A model generated the notes under the pieces. It worked only from the letters and a program-made list of their open reading frames with translations, had not been told where the DNA came from and made no database searches. Position numbers and translations under genes: made by a program. A DNA stretch of 64,000 bases from Paractinoplanes lichenicola (GTDB taxonomy: Bacteria; Actinomycetota; Actinomycetes; Mycobacteriales; Micromonosporaceae), in the NCBI RefSeq assembly GCF_016785085.1, contig NZ_JAENHO010000022.1:1-64000 (forward strand), given 5' to 3'. Shown here in pieces: positions 38,548 through 48,700 of the stretch. Position 1 is the first letter of the stretch; every line of letters starts with the position of its first letter.

Positions 38548-40895
38548 GCCACCACCGGGGCCGGCGTGCTCATCAGCGCGCCGGCCTCTTCGGCCGGCAA
38601 CGGCTTCGACATGAAAAAGCCCTGGCCGAGGCGGTAACCCATCTCGCGCAGCCGGACCAGCTGCGCCTCGCTCTCGATACCTTCGGCGACCGCGCTGAGC
38701 TGCAGATACTCGGCCAATTGGGCCACGGCGGCGGCTACCGCGAGGCGGCCCCGGTCCTCGCCCTCGGTGATGCCGTCGACGAACGACTTGTCGAGCTTGA
38801 GGACGTCGACGGGGAACGCGCGCAGCAGGCTGAGCGACGACGAGCCGGTGCCGAAGTCGTCCAGGGCCAGCCGCACCCCCATCTCGTGCAGCGCGTGCAG
38901 CGTCTCGCGCACCTGCCGGCCGTCCGCGACCGACGACTCGGTCACCTCGAGCACCAGATTCTGCGGCAGCAGCCCGGTCTCGCTGAGCACGGCCGCGACC
39001 TCGTCGACGAAGCCCGACTCGCGCAGCTGGCGGACCGCCACGTTCACGTTGATCGCCTTGATCGCGCCGTCGCCGTGCTCGCGGTGCCAGCGGGCGAGCT
39101 GCTCGCAGGCCTCGCGCAGCACCCACGAGCCGAGCGGCACGATCAGCCCCGAGCGCTCGGCGACCGGGATGAAATCGCCCGGCGAGACGAACCCGCGGGT
39201 CGGGTGTTTCCACCGTACGAGGGCCTCGGCGCCGTGCAGGCGGCCGGTGACGATGTCGAAGACCGGCTGGTAGAGCAGGAACAGCTCGTGCCGGATGATC
39301 GCGTTGTGCAGCTCGCTGCCGAGGCGGGCGTGGTTGACGACGTCCTGGCGCATCCGCGGCTCGAACCGGGTCCAGGCCGCCTTGCCGCCCTCCTTGGCCG
39401 CGTACATGGCGATGTCGGCGTTGCGCAGCACCTCGTCGGCCGAGTCGCCGGGGCCGGCGATGGCGACGCCCAGGCTGGCGTGGGCGAGCAGCTGGTGCTC
39501 GCCGACCCGGAACGGCTCGGCCAGGGCCTGCAGGATGCGGGCCGCGGCCTCCTCGGCCGAGGTCACCTCCTCGACGTCGAGCAGCACGGCGAACTCGTCA
39601 CCACCGAGCCGGGCCGACAAGACGGCGAACTCGTCCCCAGCAGACCCGGCAGTCCGGGCCGACAGCTCGCGGGCCGCGCTGGTGCCGCGCAGCCGCTGGG
39701 CCACCTGATAGAGCAGCTGGTCGCCGAGGGCCGGGCCCATCGTGTCGTTGACCATCTTGAAGTCGTCGATGTCGATGAGCAGCACGGTGGCCGGCTGGTG
39801 GGCGGCCAGCCGCTCGGTCAGCACGGCAACGAAGCGGGTGCGGTTGGCCAGCTCGGTCAGCGGGTCGGTCAGGGCCAGCCGCTGCAGCTCGGCCTGCTGC
39901 TCGCGCAGGCCGGCCAGCATCCGGTTGTTGTCGCGCAGGCCGAGCAGCACGCGGGCCGCCACCAGCACGGCGATCACGACCGAGGCGAAGATGAGGGTGC
40001 GCTGGCGGGACGTCATCTCGTGCACCGACACGTAGGTGACCAGCACGGCGGTCGCCCCGACGGCCAGGAACGGCACCGCCTCGGTGCGGGTGCGGCGGAA
40101 GGGCCGGGGCGCGGCCTCGGCGGCGGGCCGGCCCAGCACCCGGCGTTGCCGGTAGGCGGCCGCGGCGAAGGACAACGCGACGAGCGGGCTGCCCCCCACC
40201 GAGATCGTCAGGCGGGCGAAGTCGTTGCCCGCGATCAGCAGCACAGCCAGCGTGACCGCGACGATGGGGGCGGCGGTCAGCAGGCGCAGCGCGACCGGGT
40301 CGATCGGGCCGTCGGCGCGGCCGCCGGCCTTGCCGATGACGACGAGACACAGCACGCCGGCGACGCCGACCGTGCCGGCCACCGCGCGGGTGGCCAGGTC
40401 GGTGCCGGGCGGGGCCGAGCTGAGCACGACGTACCAGAAGACGATTCCGGCCGCGACGGCCACGGTGGCCCCGTCGAGCAGCACTCGCAGCCAGCTCAGC
40501 GGCGCGCGGTCGGTCACCGGCAGCCGCAGGAACGCCGTCATGGTCCAGAACATGCCGGTGAGCATCGGCACCGCCACGTACAGGGACATGCCGGCGTTGT
40601 TGTTGGCCAGGGCCAGGGCCGTGCTCGAGCTGATCAGCAGGATGACCGCGGCGTGCCCGAGCTGGCGCCAGAACGCCCGCATCACCCGGGGCAGCATGAC
40701 CATCGCGCCGATGCGCTGCAGCGACCAGGCCGCGCCGATCATCGCGACCGGCCCCCAGACGTAGCCGAGCACCACGGCCTGCGGATCGCGCACCATCAGC
40801 CACACGGCGACCGTCATGGTGGCGGCCGCCGCGATCAGCAGAGGTGCGAGCCCGGTACCCGCACGCCGGGCGGCGGGTCCCACGGGACCAGTCAT
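38544..40895 (-). CDS. membrane GGDEF-EAL protein with duplicated GGDEF motif
   Basis: A 783-residue c-di-GMP enzyme. Residues ~15-320 hold about eight membrane segments. GGDEF covers ~340-500 and EAL ~510-770 (GAEALVRWKHP; ALDDFGTGSSSLSLL; KLDKSFV). Oddity: the catalytic loop occurs twice in tandem, LSARTAGSAGDEFAV followed by LSARLGGDEFAV (~415-440), from an in-frame duplication at 39585-39664. The second copy is canonical. The extra 15 residues lie next to the active hairpin, so cyclase activity is uncertain; the EAL motifs look intact. No RxxD inhibition site is seen. Confidence 0.9.
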   Translation of the reverse strand: MTGPVGPAARRAGTGLAPLLIAAAATMTVAVWLMVRDPQAVVLGYVWGPVAMIGAAWSLQRIGAMVMLPRVMRAFWRQLGHAAVILLISSSTALALANNNAGMSLYVAVPMLTGMFWTMTAFLRLPVTDRAPLSWLRVLLDGATVAVAAGIVFWYVVLSSAPPGTDLATRAVAGTVGVAGVLCLVVIGKAGGRADGPIDPVALRLLTAAPIVAVTLAVLLIAGNDFARLTISVGGSPLVALSFAAAAYRQRRVLGRPAAEAAPRPFRRTRTEAVPFLAVGATAVLVTYVSVHEMTSRQRTLIFASVVIAVLVAARVLLGLRDNNRMLAGLREQQAELQRLALTDPLTELANRTRFVAVLTERLAAHQPATVLLIDIDDFKMVNDTMGPALGDQLLYQVAQRLRGTSAARELSARTAGSAGDEFAVLSARLGGDEFAVLLDVEEVTSAEEAAARILQALAEPFRVGEHQLLAHASLGVAIAGPGDSADEVLRNADIAMYAAKEGGKAAWTRFEPRMRQDVVNHARLGSELHNAIIRHELFLLYQPVFDIVTGRLHGAEALVRWKHPTRGFVSPGDFIPVAERSGLIVPLGSWVLREACEQLARWHREHGDGAIKAINVNVAVRQLRESGFVDEVAAVLSETGLLPQNLVLEVTESSVADGRQVRETLHALHEMGVRLALDDFGTGSSSLSLLRAFPVDVLKLDKSFVDGITEGEDRGRLAVAAAVAQLAEYLQLSAVAEGIESEAQLVRLREMGYRLGQGFFMSKPLPAEEAGALMSTPAPVVA
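39585..39664. repeat. in-frame tandem duplication of the GGDEF loop
   Basis: ACGGCGAACTCGTC and CCGGGCCGACA recur at 39585-39620 and 39622-39664 (plus strand). The net insertion is 45 bp, exactly 15 codons, inside the GGDEF-EAL gene. Confidence 0.85.
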
Positions 40896-40968
40896 GCGCG
40901 TCCTAGTGGCCTGAGTCGGTAATCCCTACCGCCCTCCTGTCGGCCGCCGGACGCGAAATCTGAGCAGA

Positions 40969-42612
<1,644 letters not shown>

Positions 42613-42807
42613 GGGGTGGCCTCCCTGGGAGCGTGGAGCGTGGATCTGCCTAGGAGCGTATAGATATCCCATGCCCTCGACAGCCGCTCGGTAAGCGGTT
42701 GTCCAGCCGGTGAAACCTTTCCGTCCCGGCATCTCGGCTTCCGGGTGACTTTCGGTCACCGATTGGGCAGAAGGTATCGCAGCCCAATCTTCAGACCGGA
42801 GGTCGTC

Positions 42808-43152
42808 GTGCATGTGTCCGTGGTGGGGAACGCGGACGACTCGGTAGTCGTCACAATTCGCGGCAATCTTGACATCGACAACGGCACCACCCTGACCACG
42901 ACGCTCGACCAGGTGCTCGACAGACCGGCGCCGCGGGTCGTCGTCGACCTCTCCGGCATCGAATTCTGCGACTCGACCGGCCTGAGCGCGCTGATCGTGG
43001 GCCATAACCGGGCGGCCGAGGGCGGGGGCTGGCTGCGGCTGGCCGCCCCCAGCGAGTTTCTGGGCCGGCTGCTCGACACGGTCGGCCTGACGCCGCGGCT
43101 CGCGGTCTATCAGACAGTGGGTGACGCGCTGGTCGGGCGGGACGCCGACTAA
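42808..43152 (+). CDS. STAS anti-sigma factor antagonist
   Basis: A 114-residue STAS protein with the phosphorylatable Ser in the motif IEFCDSTGLSALIVGH (~54-69). It would bind an anti-sigma factor when dephosphorylated. The SpoIIE-type phosphatase at 34550 is a candidate partner. GTG 42808 has GGAGG 5 nt upstream. yaaA follows 9 bp later. Confidence 0.88.
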   Translation: MHVSVVGNADDSVVVTIRGNLDIDNGTTLTTTLDQVLDRPAPRVVVDLSGIEFCDSTGLSALIVGHNRAAEGGGWLRLAAPSEFLGRLLDTVGLTPRLAVYQTVGDALVGRDAD

Positions 43153-43161
43153 TCTCGCGGG

Positions 43162-43959
43162 GTGCTGATCCTGCTGCCGCCGTCCGAGGGCAAGACGCCC
43201 GCCGCCTCCGGTGACCCGGTCGACCCGGCCTCGTTGTGGTTGCCCGCGCTGACGACGGCCCGCAAGCGGGTGCTGTCGCGCCTGGTGGCGATGAGCAAGC
43301 GGACCAGCGCCCGCGCGACGGCCGAGTCGCTGGCCGTGCTCGGCCTCTCCCCCGGCCAGGCCGACGAGGTCACCCGCAACGCGTCGCTGTATTCGGCCGC
43401 CGCCGCTCCCGCCGCCTCGGTCTACACCGGCGTGCTGTACGAGGCCCTGGACGCGCACTCGCTGGCGCCGGCCGCCCGCGCCTGGCTGGATGCGCGAGCG
43501 GTGGTGTTCTCGGGCCTGTGGGGCGTGGTGCGGCTCGACGACCGGATCCCGGCCTATCGGCTGTCGGTCGGGGTGACCTTGCCGGTGCTGGGCGGGATGA
43601 CCTCGTACTGGAAGAAGGCTCTGCCCAAGGCCCTCGATCGCGAGGCGGCCGGGCGGCCCGTGCTCGACCTGCGCTCGGGAGCCTACGGCGCGATGTGGAC
43701 GCCGCCCGCGGCCTCGTCGGCCACCGTCCGGGTGCTGCACGAGCGGGTGGTCGGCGGCGTGGCCAAGCGCTCGGTGGTCAGCCACTTCAACAAGGCGACC
43801 AAAGGCCGGCTCGTACGCTCCCTGGCCGAGACCGCCGCCGCGCCGACCTCGGTGGACGAGATCGTCACAGCGTTGCGCGACCTGAAATACACCGTCGAGG
43901 AGCAGCCCGCGCCCGCGGGCCGCCCTCGTCAGCTGGACATCGTGGTGGCCGACCTCTGA
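43162..43959 (+). CDS. yaaA: YaaA-family peroxide stress protein
   Basis: A 265-residue member of the YaaA/DUF328 (UPF0246) family: LILLPPSEGKTP at the start, LYSAAAAPAASVYTGVLYEAL and VVSHFNKATKGRLVRSL later. In E. coli YaaA lowers free iron during peroxide stress. It is convergent with the FKBP gene, with 1 bp between stops. Confidence 0.88.
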   Translation: MLILLPPSEGKTPAASGDPVDPASLWLPALTTARKRVLSRLVAMSKRTSARATAESLAVLGLSPGQADEVTRNASLYSAAAAPAASVYTGVLYEALDAHSLAPAARAWLDARAVVFSGLWGVVRLDDRIPAYRLSVGVTLPVLGGMTSYWKKALPKALDREAAGRPVLDLRSGAYGAMWTPPAASSATVRVLHERVVGGVAKRSVVSHFNKATKGRLVRSLAETAAAPTSVDEIVTALRDLKYTVEEQPAPAGRPRQLDIVVADL

Positions 43960-43960
43960 C

Positions 43961-44569
43961 CTACTGCGCCGCGAGGATGTCGACTACGAAGCGCAGGTCG
44001 CCCTGCTCGTCGCCGTACGCCATGGCGGCGGGGACGTCGATCTGGATGCGGCTGCCGACCTTTTGGCCGGGGATGCCCTTGTCCCAGCCCTGGATCACGC
44101 GGCCGGTGCCGATCGGGGTGCTGAACGGCTCGCCGCGCTTCCACGACGAGTCGATGACCTCGCCCTTGGTGTAGCTGATGAGCACGTAGTTCGCCGTGAC
44201 CGTCTGGCCCGCCTTGACCGCGGGGCCGCGCCCGGCCACCAGCGGGGTCACCTTGAGCTCGGTCAGCTTGCCGGTGCCGGGCTTGACGACCGGCTCCTTC
44301 GACAGCTCGGGCGGGGTGCTGACCGGCGCGGGCGCACCCGGGGCGGGCTCCGTGGGCGCGGCCTCGGTCGGCACGGCCTCGGGCGCGGCTTCGGCGGAGG
44401 CCGGGGCGGCGGCGGGCTGGGCCGCGGGCTCGTCGGAGCCGCCGCGGACGGTGACGAAGACGGTCACCAGGACGGCGATGACGGCCACCCCGGCAACGGC
44501 GCCGGCGACGGCCTGCGTGCGGCGCTTCGCCGTGTCGCCGGTGATGGGGCGGGCGGTCTCGGTGCTCAT
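43961..44569 (-). CDS. membrane-anchored FKBP-type peptidyl-prolyl isomerase
   Basis: A 202-residue protein with one N-terminal membrane segment (~20-42), an Ala/Pro/Glu-rich linker (~45-95) and an FKBP domain (~110-202). Active-site features include VIDSSWKRGEPFSTPIGTGRVIQGWDKGI (in part) and MAYGDE. It probably helps folding of secreted proteins on the outer face of the membrane. Confidence 0.9.
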   Translation of the reverse strand: MSTETARPITGDTAKRRTQAVAGAVAGVAVIAVLVTVFVTVRGGSDEPAAQPAAAPASAEAAPEAVPTEAAPTEPAPGAPAPVSTPPELSKEPVVKPGTGKLTELKVTPLVAGRGPAVKAGQTVTANYVLISYTKGEVIDSSWKRGEPFSTPIGTGRVIQGWDKGIPGQKVGSRIQIDVPAAMAYGDEQGDLRFVVDILAAQ

Positions 44570-44799
44570 ATGTCTTCGACTCTCCTGTATCGGCGTGGGC
44601 CGGAAACTTCGGACACGGTACCCGTCGCGGTGACGAACCCCACGGCAAACCTCGGCCGAACCGCTGAGGCGGATGATCGCCCGTACGGATGGTTACTGAT
44701 TTCGCTCTACTGCGTCACGCATCGAAGTGCCATTGTTTAGCACTCACGCACCTTAGTTCGCTCTGTGAACCACCGGTAACGCACTTGCAGGAGGGTCGG

Positions 44800-45678
44800 T
44801 TGCCGTCGACCGCGGATGGTCGCCGCCGAGGCCGGACCAGCCACCGCGCCGATGCCCCGGGACGGCGGAAGAACGCCGGGCACGAGTGGAACGAATACCT
44901 CTCGTCCGCCGCCGTGATCCTCGCGGGCGTCCTCGTCGTCATCGGGTTCGGCTTCGTCGCCGCCCGCGCCCTGAACGGCCCCGACAAGGCCCCGCCGCTG
45001 GACCCGCCCGCCCCCGCGCTCGGCGACGTGCGGCTGCCCACCCCACCGAGCCAGGGCCTGATCCCGCTCGGCAGCCCCACGCCGACCCCGCCCAAGACGA
45101 CCCCGCCGCCGGCCACCCGCGCCCCCTCACGCGACCAGCTCCGGATCGCGCAGGGGCCCGTACCGGCAAAGGTTGATCTGTCGGCCGAGGGCGAGAGCGA
45201 CTGGGTGCACTGGGGGCTCGACGGGACGTTCTCGCTCGAACGCGACAAGGGTGGCGACTTCCGGATCCTCGAGGGCGCCCCGACCGCGCCCCGCTTCCGG
45301 CATTCGCTGAGCCAGCAGACGTTCACGTGGAGCGGCGGCGACCCGGTGGCCAGCACGACCGGCACCCGTACGGGCATCCGCACCTGCGGCCAGGGCAACG
45401 GGTTCACGCTCACCGCGCCCGCCGGCACCACCCCGCGGATCCTCAAGCTCTACGTCGGGTCGGTCTCCGCGCGCGGAAAGCTGACCGCCCGGCTGAGTAC
45501 CGGCGACTCGACCGGCTCTACCGTTCTCGACAACCGTGGTGGCACGCTGCGTACCGCCGTGGTGACCGTGGCCTACCAGGCGCCGAGATCCGGCCAGCTG
45601 CGGCTCACGTGGAGCACCGACAGTGCGTACGGGAAGGGTTGCGCAGGGGTAACCCTGGAAGCGGCGACGCTTTCGTGA
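44800..45678 (+). CDS. membrane-anchored protein of unknown function
   Basis: A 292-residue protein. A basic cytoplasmic N-terminus (1-32) is followed by one membrane segment (~38-60), a Pro/Thr linker (~75-110), and an extracellular beta-rich domain (FSLERDKGGDFRIL; TGIRTCGQGNGFTL; LYVGSVSARGKL) with two Cys that may pair. It resembles carbohydrate-binding jelly-roll domains but I cannot assign a family. The TTG at 44800 has AGGAGG 5 nt upstream. It lies 63 bp before the MMPL gene on the same strand. Confidence 0.7.
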   Translation: MPSTADGRRRGRTSHRADAPGRRKNAGHEWNEYLSSAAVILAGVLVVIGFGFVAARALNGPDKAPPLDPPAPALGDVRLPTPPSQGLIPLGSPTPTPPKTTPPPATRAPSRDQLRIAQGPVPAKVDLSAEGESDWVHWGLDGTFSLERDKGGDFRILEGAPTAPRFRHSLSQQTFTWSGGDPVASTTGTRTGIRTCGQGNGFTLTAPAGTTPRILKLYVGSVSARGKLTARLSTGDSTGSTVLDNRGGTLRTAVVTVAYQAPRSGQLRLTWSTDSAYGKGCAGVTLEAATLS

Positions 45679-45741
45679 AGTGGTCTCATAAACACGCCAG
45701 CCGGGACCCGGCGGTAGTGAGGAACGATCAGAGGGGTTGAC

Positions 45742-48700
45742 GTGTTCGCGGGCTGGGGATCGTGGGTCGCCCGCTTCCGGTGGCCGGTGCTGTCCGTCGC
45801 GCTCGTCGCGGTGATCAGCGCGGGCGTCTGGGGGCTCGGTGTTTTCGGCCAGCTCACCGAGGGCGGATATCAGGACCCGAACAGCGAGTCGTCGCAGGCT
45901 GCCGAGGCGGTCGAGAAGGCGTTCGGCGCGCAGGGCGGCGACCTGGTCGTTCTCTACACGCCCGACAAGGTCAAGATCGACGACGTCGAGCTGGGCAAGA
46001 AGATCCGGACGAGGCTGGCGTTGCTGCCCAAGTCGGCGGTCACCGGCACCACCTCGTACTGGCAGACGAAGTCCTCGCAGTTCGCGGCGAAGGACAAGAC
46101 CAGCGGCATCGCGATCGTCACGCTGGCCGGCGCGGACGACGGCGCCAAGCTCGAGGCGTTCCGCGAGATCGACGACAAGTTCGCCGTCGAGGGCACAAAG
46201 GTGCAGCTCTCCGGCGGGGTCGTGCTCTCCGACGCCACCTCCACCCGCTCCACGCAAGACCTGGCCCGCGCCGAGATCATCTCGCTGCCGGTCGTGCTGA
46301 TCCTGCTGCTGTTCCTGTTCGGCTCGCTCGTGGCGGCCTCGCTGCCCGTGCTCGTCGGCGGCGCCGCGGTGCTCGGCTCGCTCGGGGTCCTGCACGCGGT
46401 AGCCAACGTGCACGAGGTCAACTCATTCGCGGTCAACGTGGCCAGCCTGCTCGGCCTGGGCATGGCCATCGACTACGGCCTGTTCATGGTCGGCCGCTTC
46501 CGCGAGGAACAAGCCGCGGGCCGCGCACCGGCCGAGGCCGTGAGCCGCACGGTCGCGACGGCCGGGCGCACGGTCGTCTTCTCGGCGTCACTGCTGATGA
46601 TCGCGCTCGCCGGTCTGCTGCTGTTCCCGCAAGGGTTCCTCAAATCCCTCGCGTACGGGGGTCTGGCCGCGGTCGGTCTGGCCGCGGTGCTCTCGCTGAC
46701 CCTGCTGCCGGCGATGCTCGCGCTGCTCGGCCCGCGCGTCGACAAACTGCCGATCCGGCTGCCCGGCCGGTTCTCCGGCAAGCCGGTCCGCTCCGAGGAA
46801 TCGTTCTGGGGCCGGCTGGCCGCGGCCGTGCTGCGCCGCCCCGTGCTCTTCGTGCTGCCGATCCTGGCCGGGCTGCTGATCCTGGCGGCGCCGATCGCCG
46901 GTGTCCGTTTCGGCGAGGCCGACGAGCGTACGCTGCCCGCCGGTGACCCGGCCCGCGTGGCGATCGAGACCCTCAAGGCCGGCTATCCGCAGTTCACCGG
47001 CGACGACGTGCCGATCGTGCTGCGCGGCCAGGCCGACACCTCGGCGTTCGCCGTCACGCTGCGCCAGATCGACGGCATCGCCCAGCTCGGCCCCGCCCAG
47101 CGCGCCGGCGACATCACCGTCTTCACCGCGACCCTGAAGTCGACCGACCCGTTCAGCGTCGAGGCCCGTCAGGTCGTCGACGACATCCGCTCGCTGCCCG
47201 TGCCCAACGGCGCCGAACTGCTGGTCGGCGGCACCACGGCCCGCAACGTGGACAGCCTGTCGGCCACCGCGGCCAAGCTGCCGTGGATGGTCGGCATGCT
47301 GGTCGGGGCCACCCTGATCCTGATGTTCCTGGCCTTCGGCTCGATCCTGCTGCCGATCAAGGCCGTGGTGATGAGCGCGCTCAGCCTCAGCGCCACCTTC
47401 GGCGTCCTGGTCTGGATCTTCCAGGACGGCCACGGCGCGGGCTTCCTCGGCGTGACCCCGGCCCCGCTGGAAGCCGGCATCGTCGTGCTGATGGCGGCCG
47501 TGGTGTTCGGTCTGTCCACCGACTACGAGGTGTTCCTGCTCTCGCGCATGGTGGAAGCCCGCGCCCACGGCGCCTCGACGCCCGAGGCGGTGACGGTCGG
47601 CCTGGCCCGCACCGGCCGAGTCATCAGCGCGGCGGCGCTCCTGCTGATCGTGGTGACCGGGGCGTTCGCCCTGTCGTCGGTGACCACGATGCGGTTCGTG
47701 GGCGTCGGCATGATCGTGGCCCTGTTCCTGGACGCCACCGTGGTGCGGATGCTGCTGGTGCCGGCCGTGATGGGGCTGCTGGGCAACGCCGTGTGGTGGG
47801 CCCCGGGGCCGTTGAAGCGGCTGCAGGAGCGGGCCGGGCTGGCCGAGCACGCGGGGGAGCAGCCGGCGCTGCCGTCGGGGCGGCATGCGGTTGGTGAGGT
47901 TACTGCCGTTCTGGCTCTGCCGCCGGGGCCGTCAGCAGCCAAGAAGAAGGCCGAGTGGGACCGGGAAGCGGCGGGGGTGTTGCTGCTGCCGCCTGGGATG
48001 GCGCAGGCGTTGTCGTCGCGTGAGGCCGCCACGCAGGTCATCCCGCGGGTCGAGGACGACGTCGTCGACGCCGAAATCATCGAGGACGATCCGGCCGATT
48101 CTGATGCCGCCGCCGCGGACTCCACTCCCACGCCTGCCTCCGCAGGTGACTCCGTCGCGGCCTCCGCCGACGCTGCGGACTCCACTTCCACGCCTGCCTC
48201 CGCGGGTGACTCCGTCGCTGCCTCCGCCGACGCTGCGGACTCCACTTCCACGCCTGCCGCCGCCTCAGTCAGCGACAACACCCCCGCGGGTGACTCCGCC
48301 GACGCTGCGGACTCCACATCCACGCCTGCCGCCGCCTCAGTCAGCGACAACACCCCCGCGGGTGACTCCGCCGATGCCACGGACCCCACTTTCACCCCTG
48401 CTGGCGACGGCCCCACTGCCTCAGCCGGAGACAACACCTCCGACTCGGCCCCCGCGAGCGACTCTGCCTCTGACTTCGTCGCCGCATCCTCCGAGGCCGC
48501 CGTCTCTAGCTCCTCCACCTCCGCCCCCAACCCCGCGTCCGCCTCCGCCTCTGCCACCGGCGCCCCCACTGCCACCGCCGCGCCCTCTTCCAATCTCGAC
48601 CCCAAATCCGAAATTACGGAAAAGTCGGAGTTGGGCGAGGCTTCGGTCTCGGCGCCGGCTGTCGCGGCAACGCCTGTGATCGGCACGGCCACCGATCGGG

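Noticed and set aside
37614..40922. 1102-codon open frame on the plus strand
   Set aside because: It runs out of frame through gnd and antisense to the GGDEF-EAL gene; the product is Arg/Gly/Ala biased with no motif. A GC-bias artefact.
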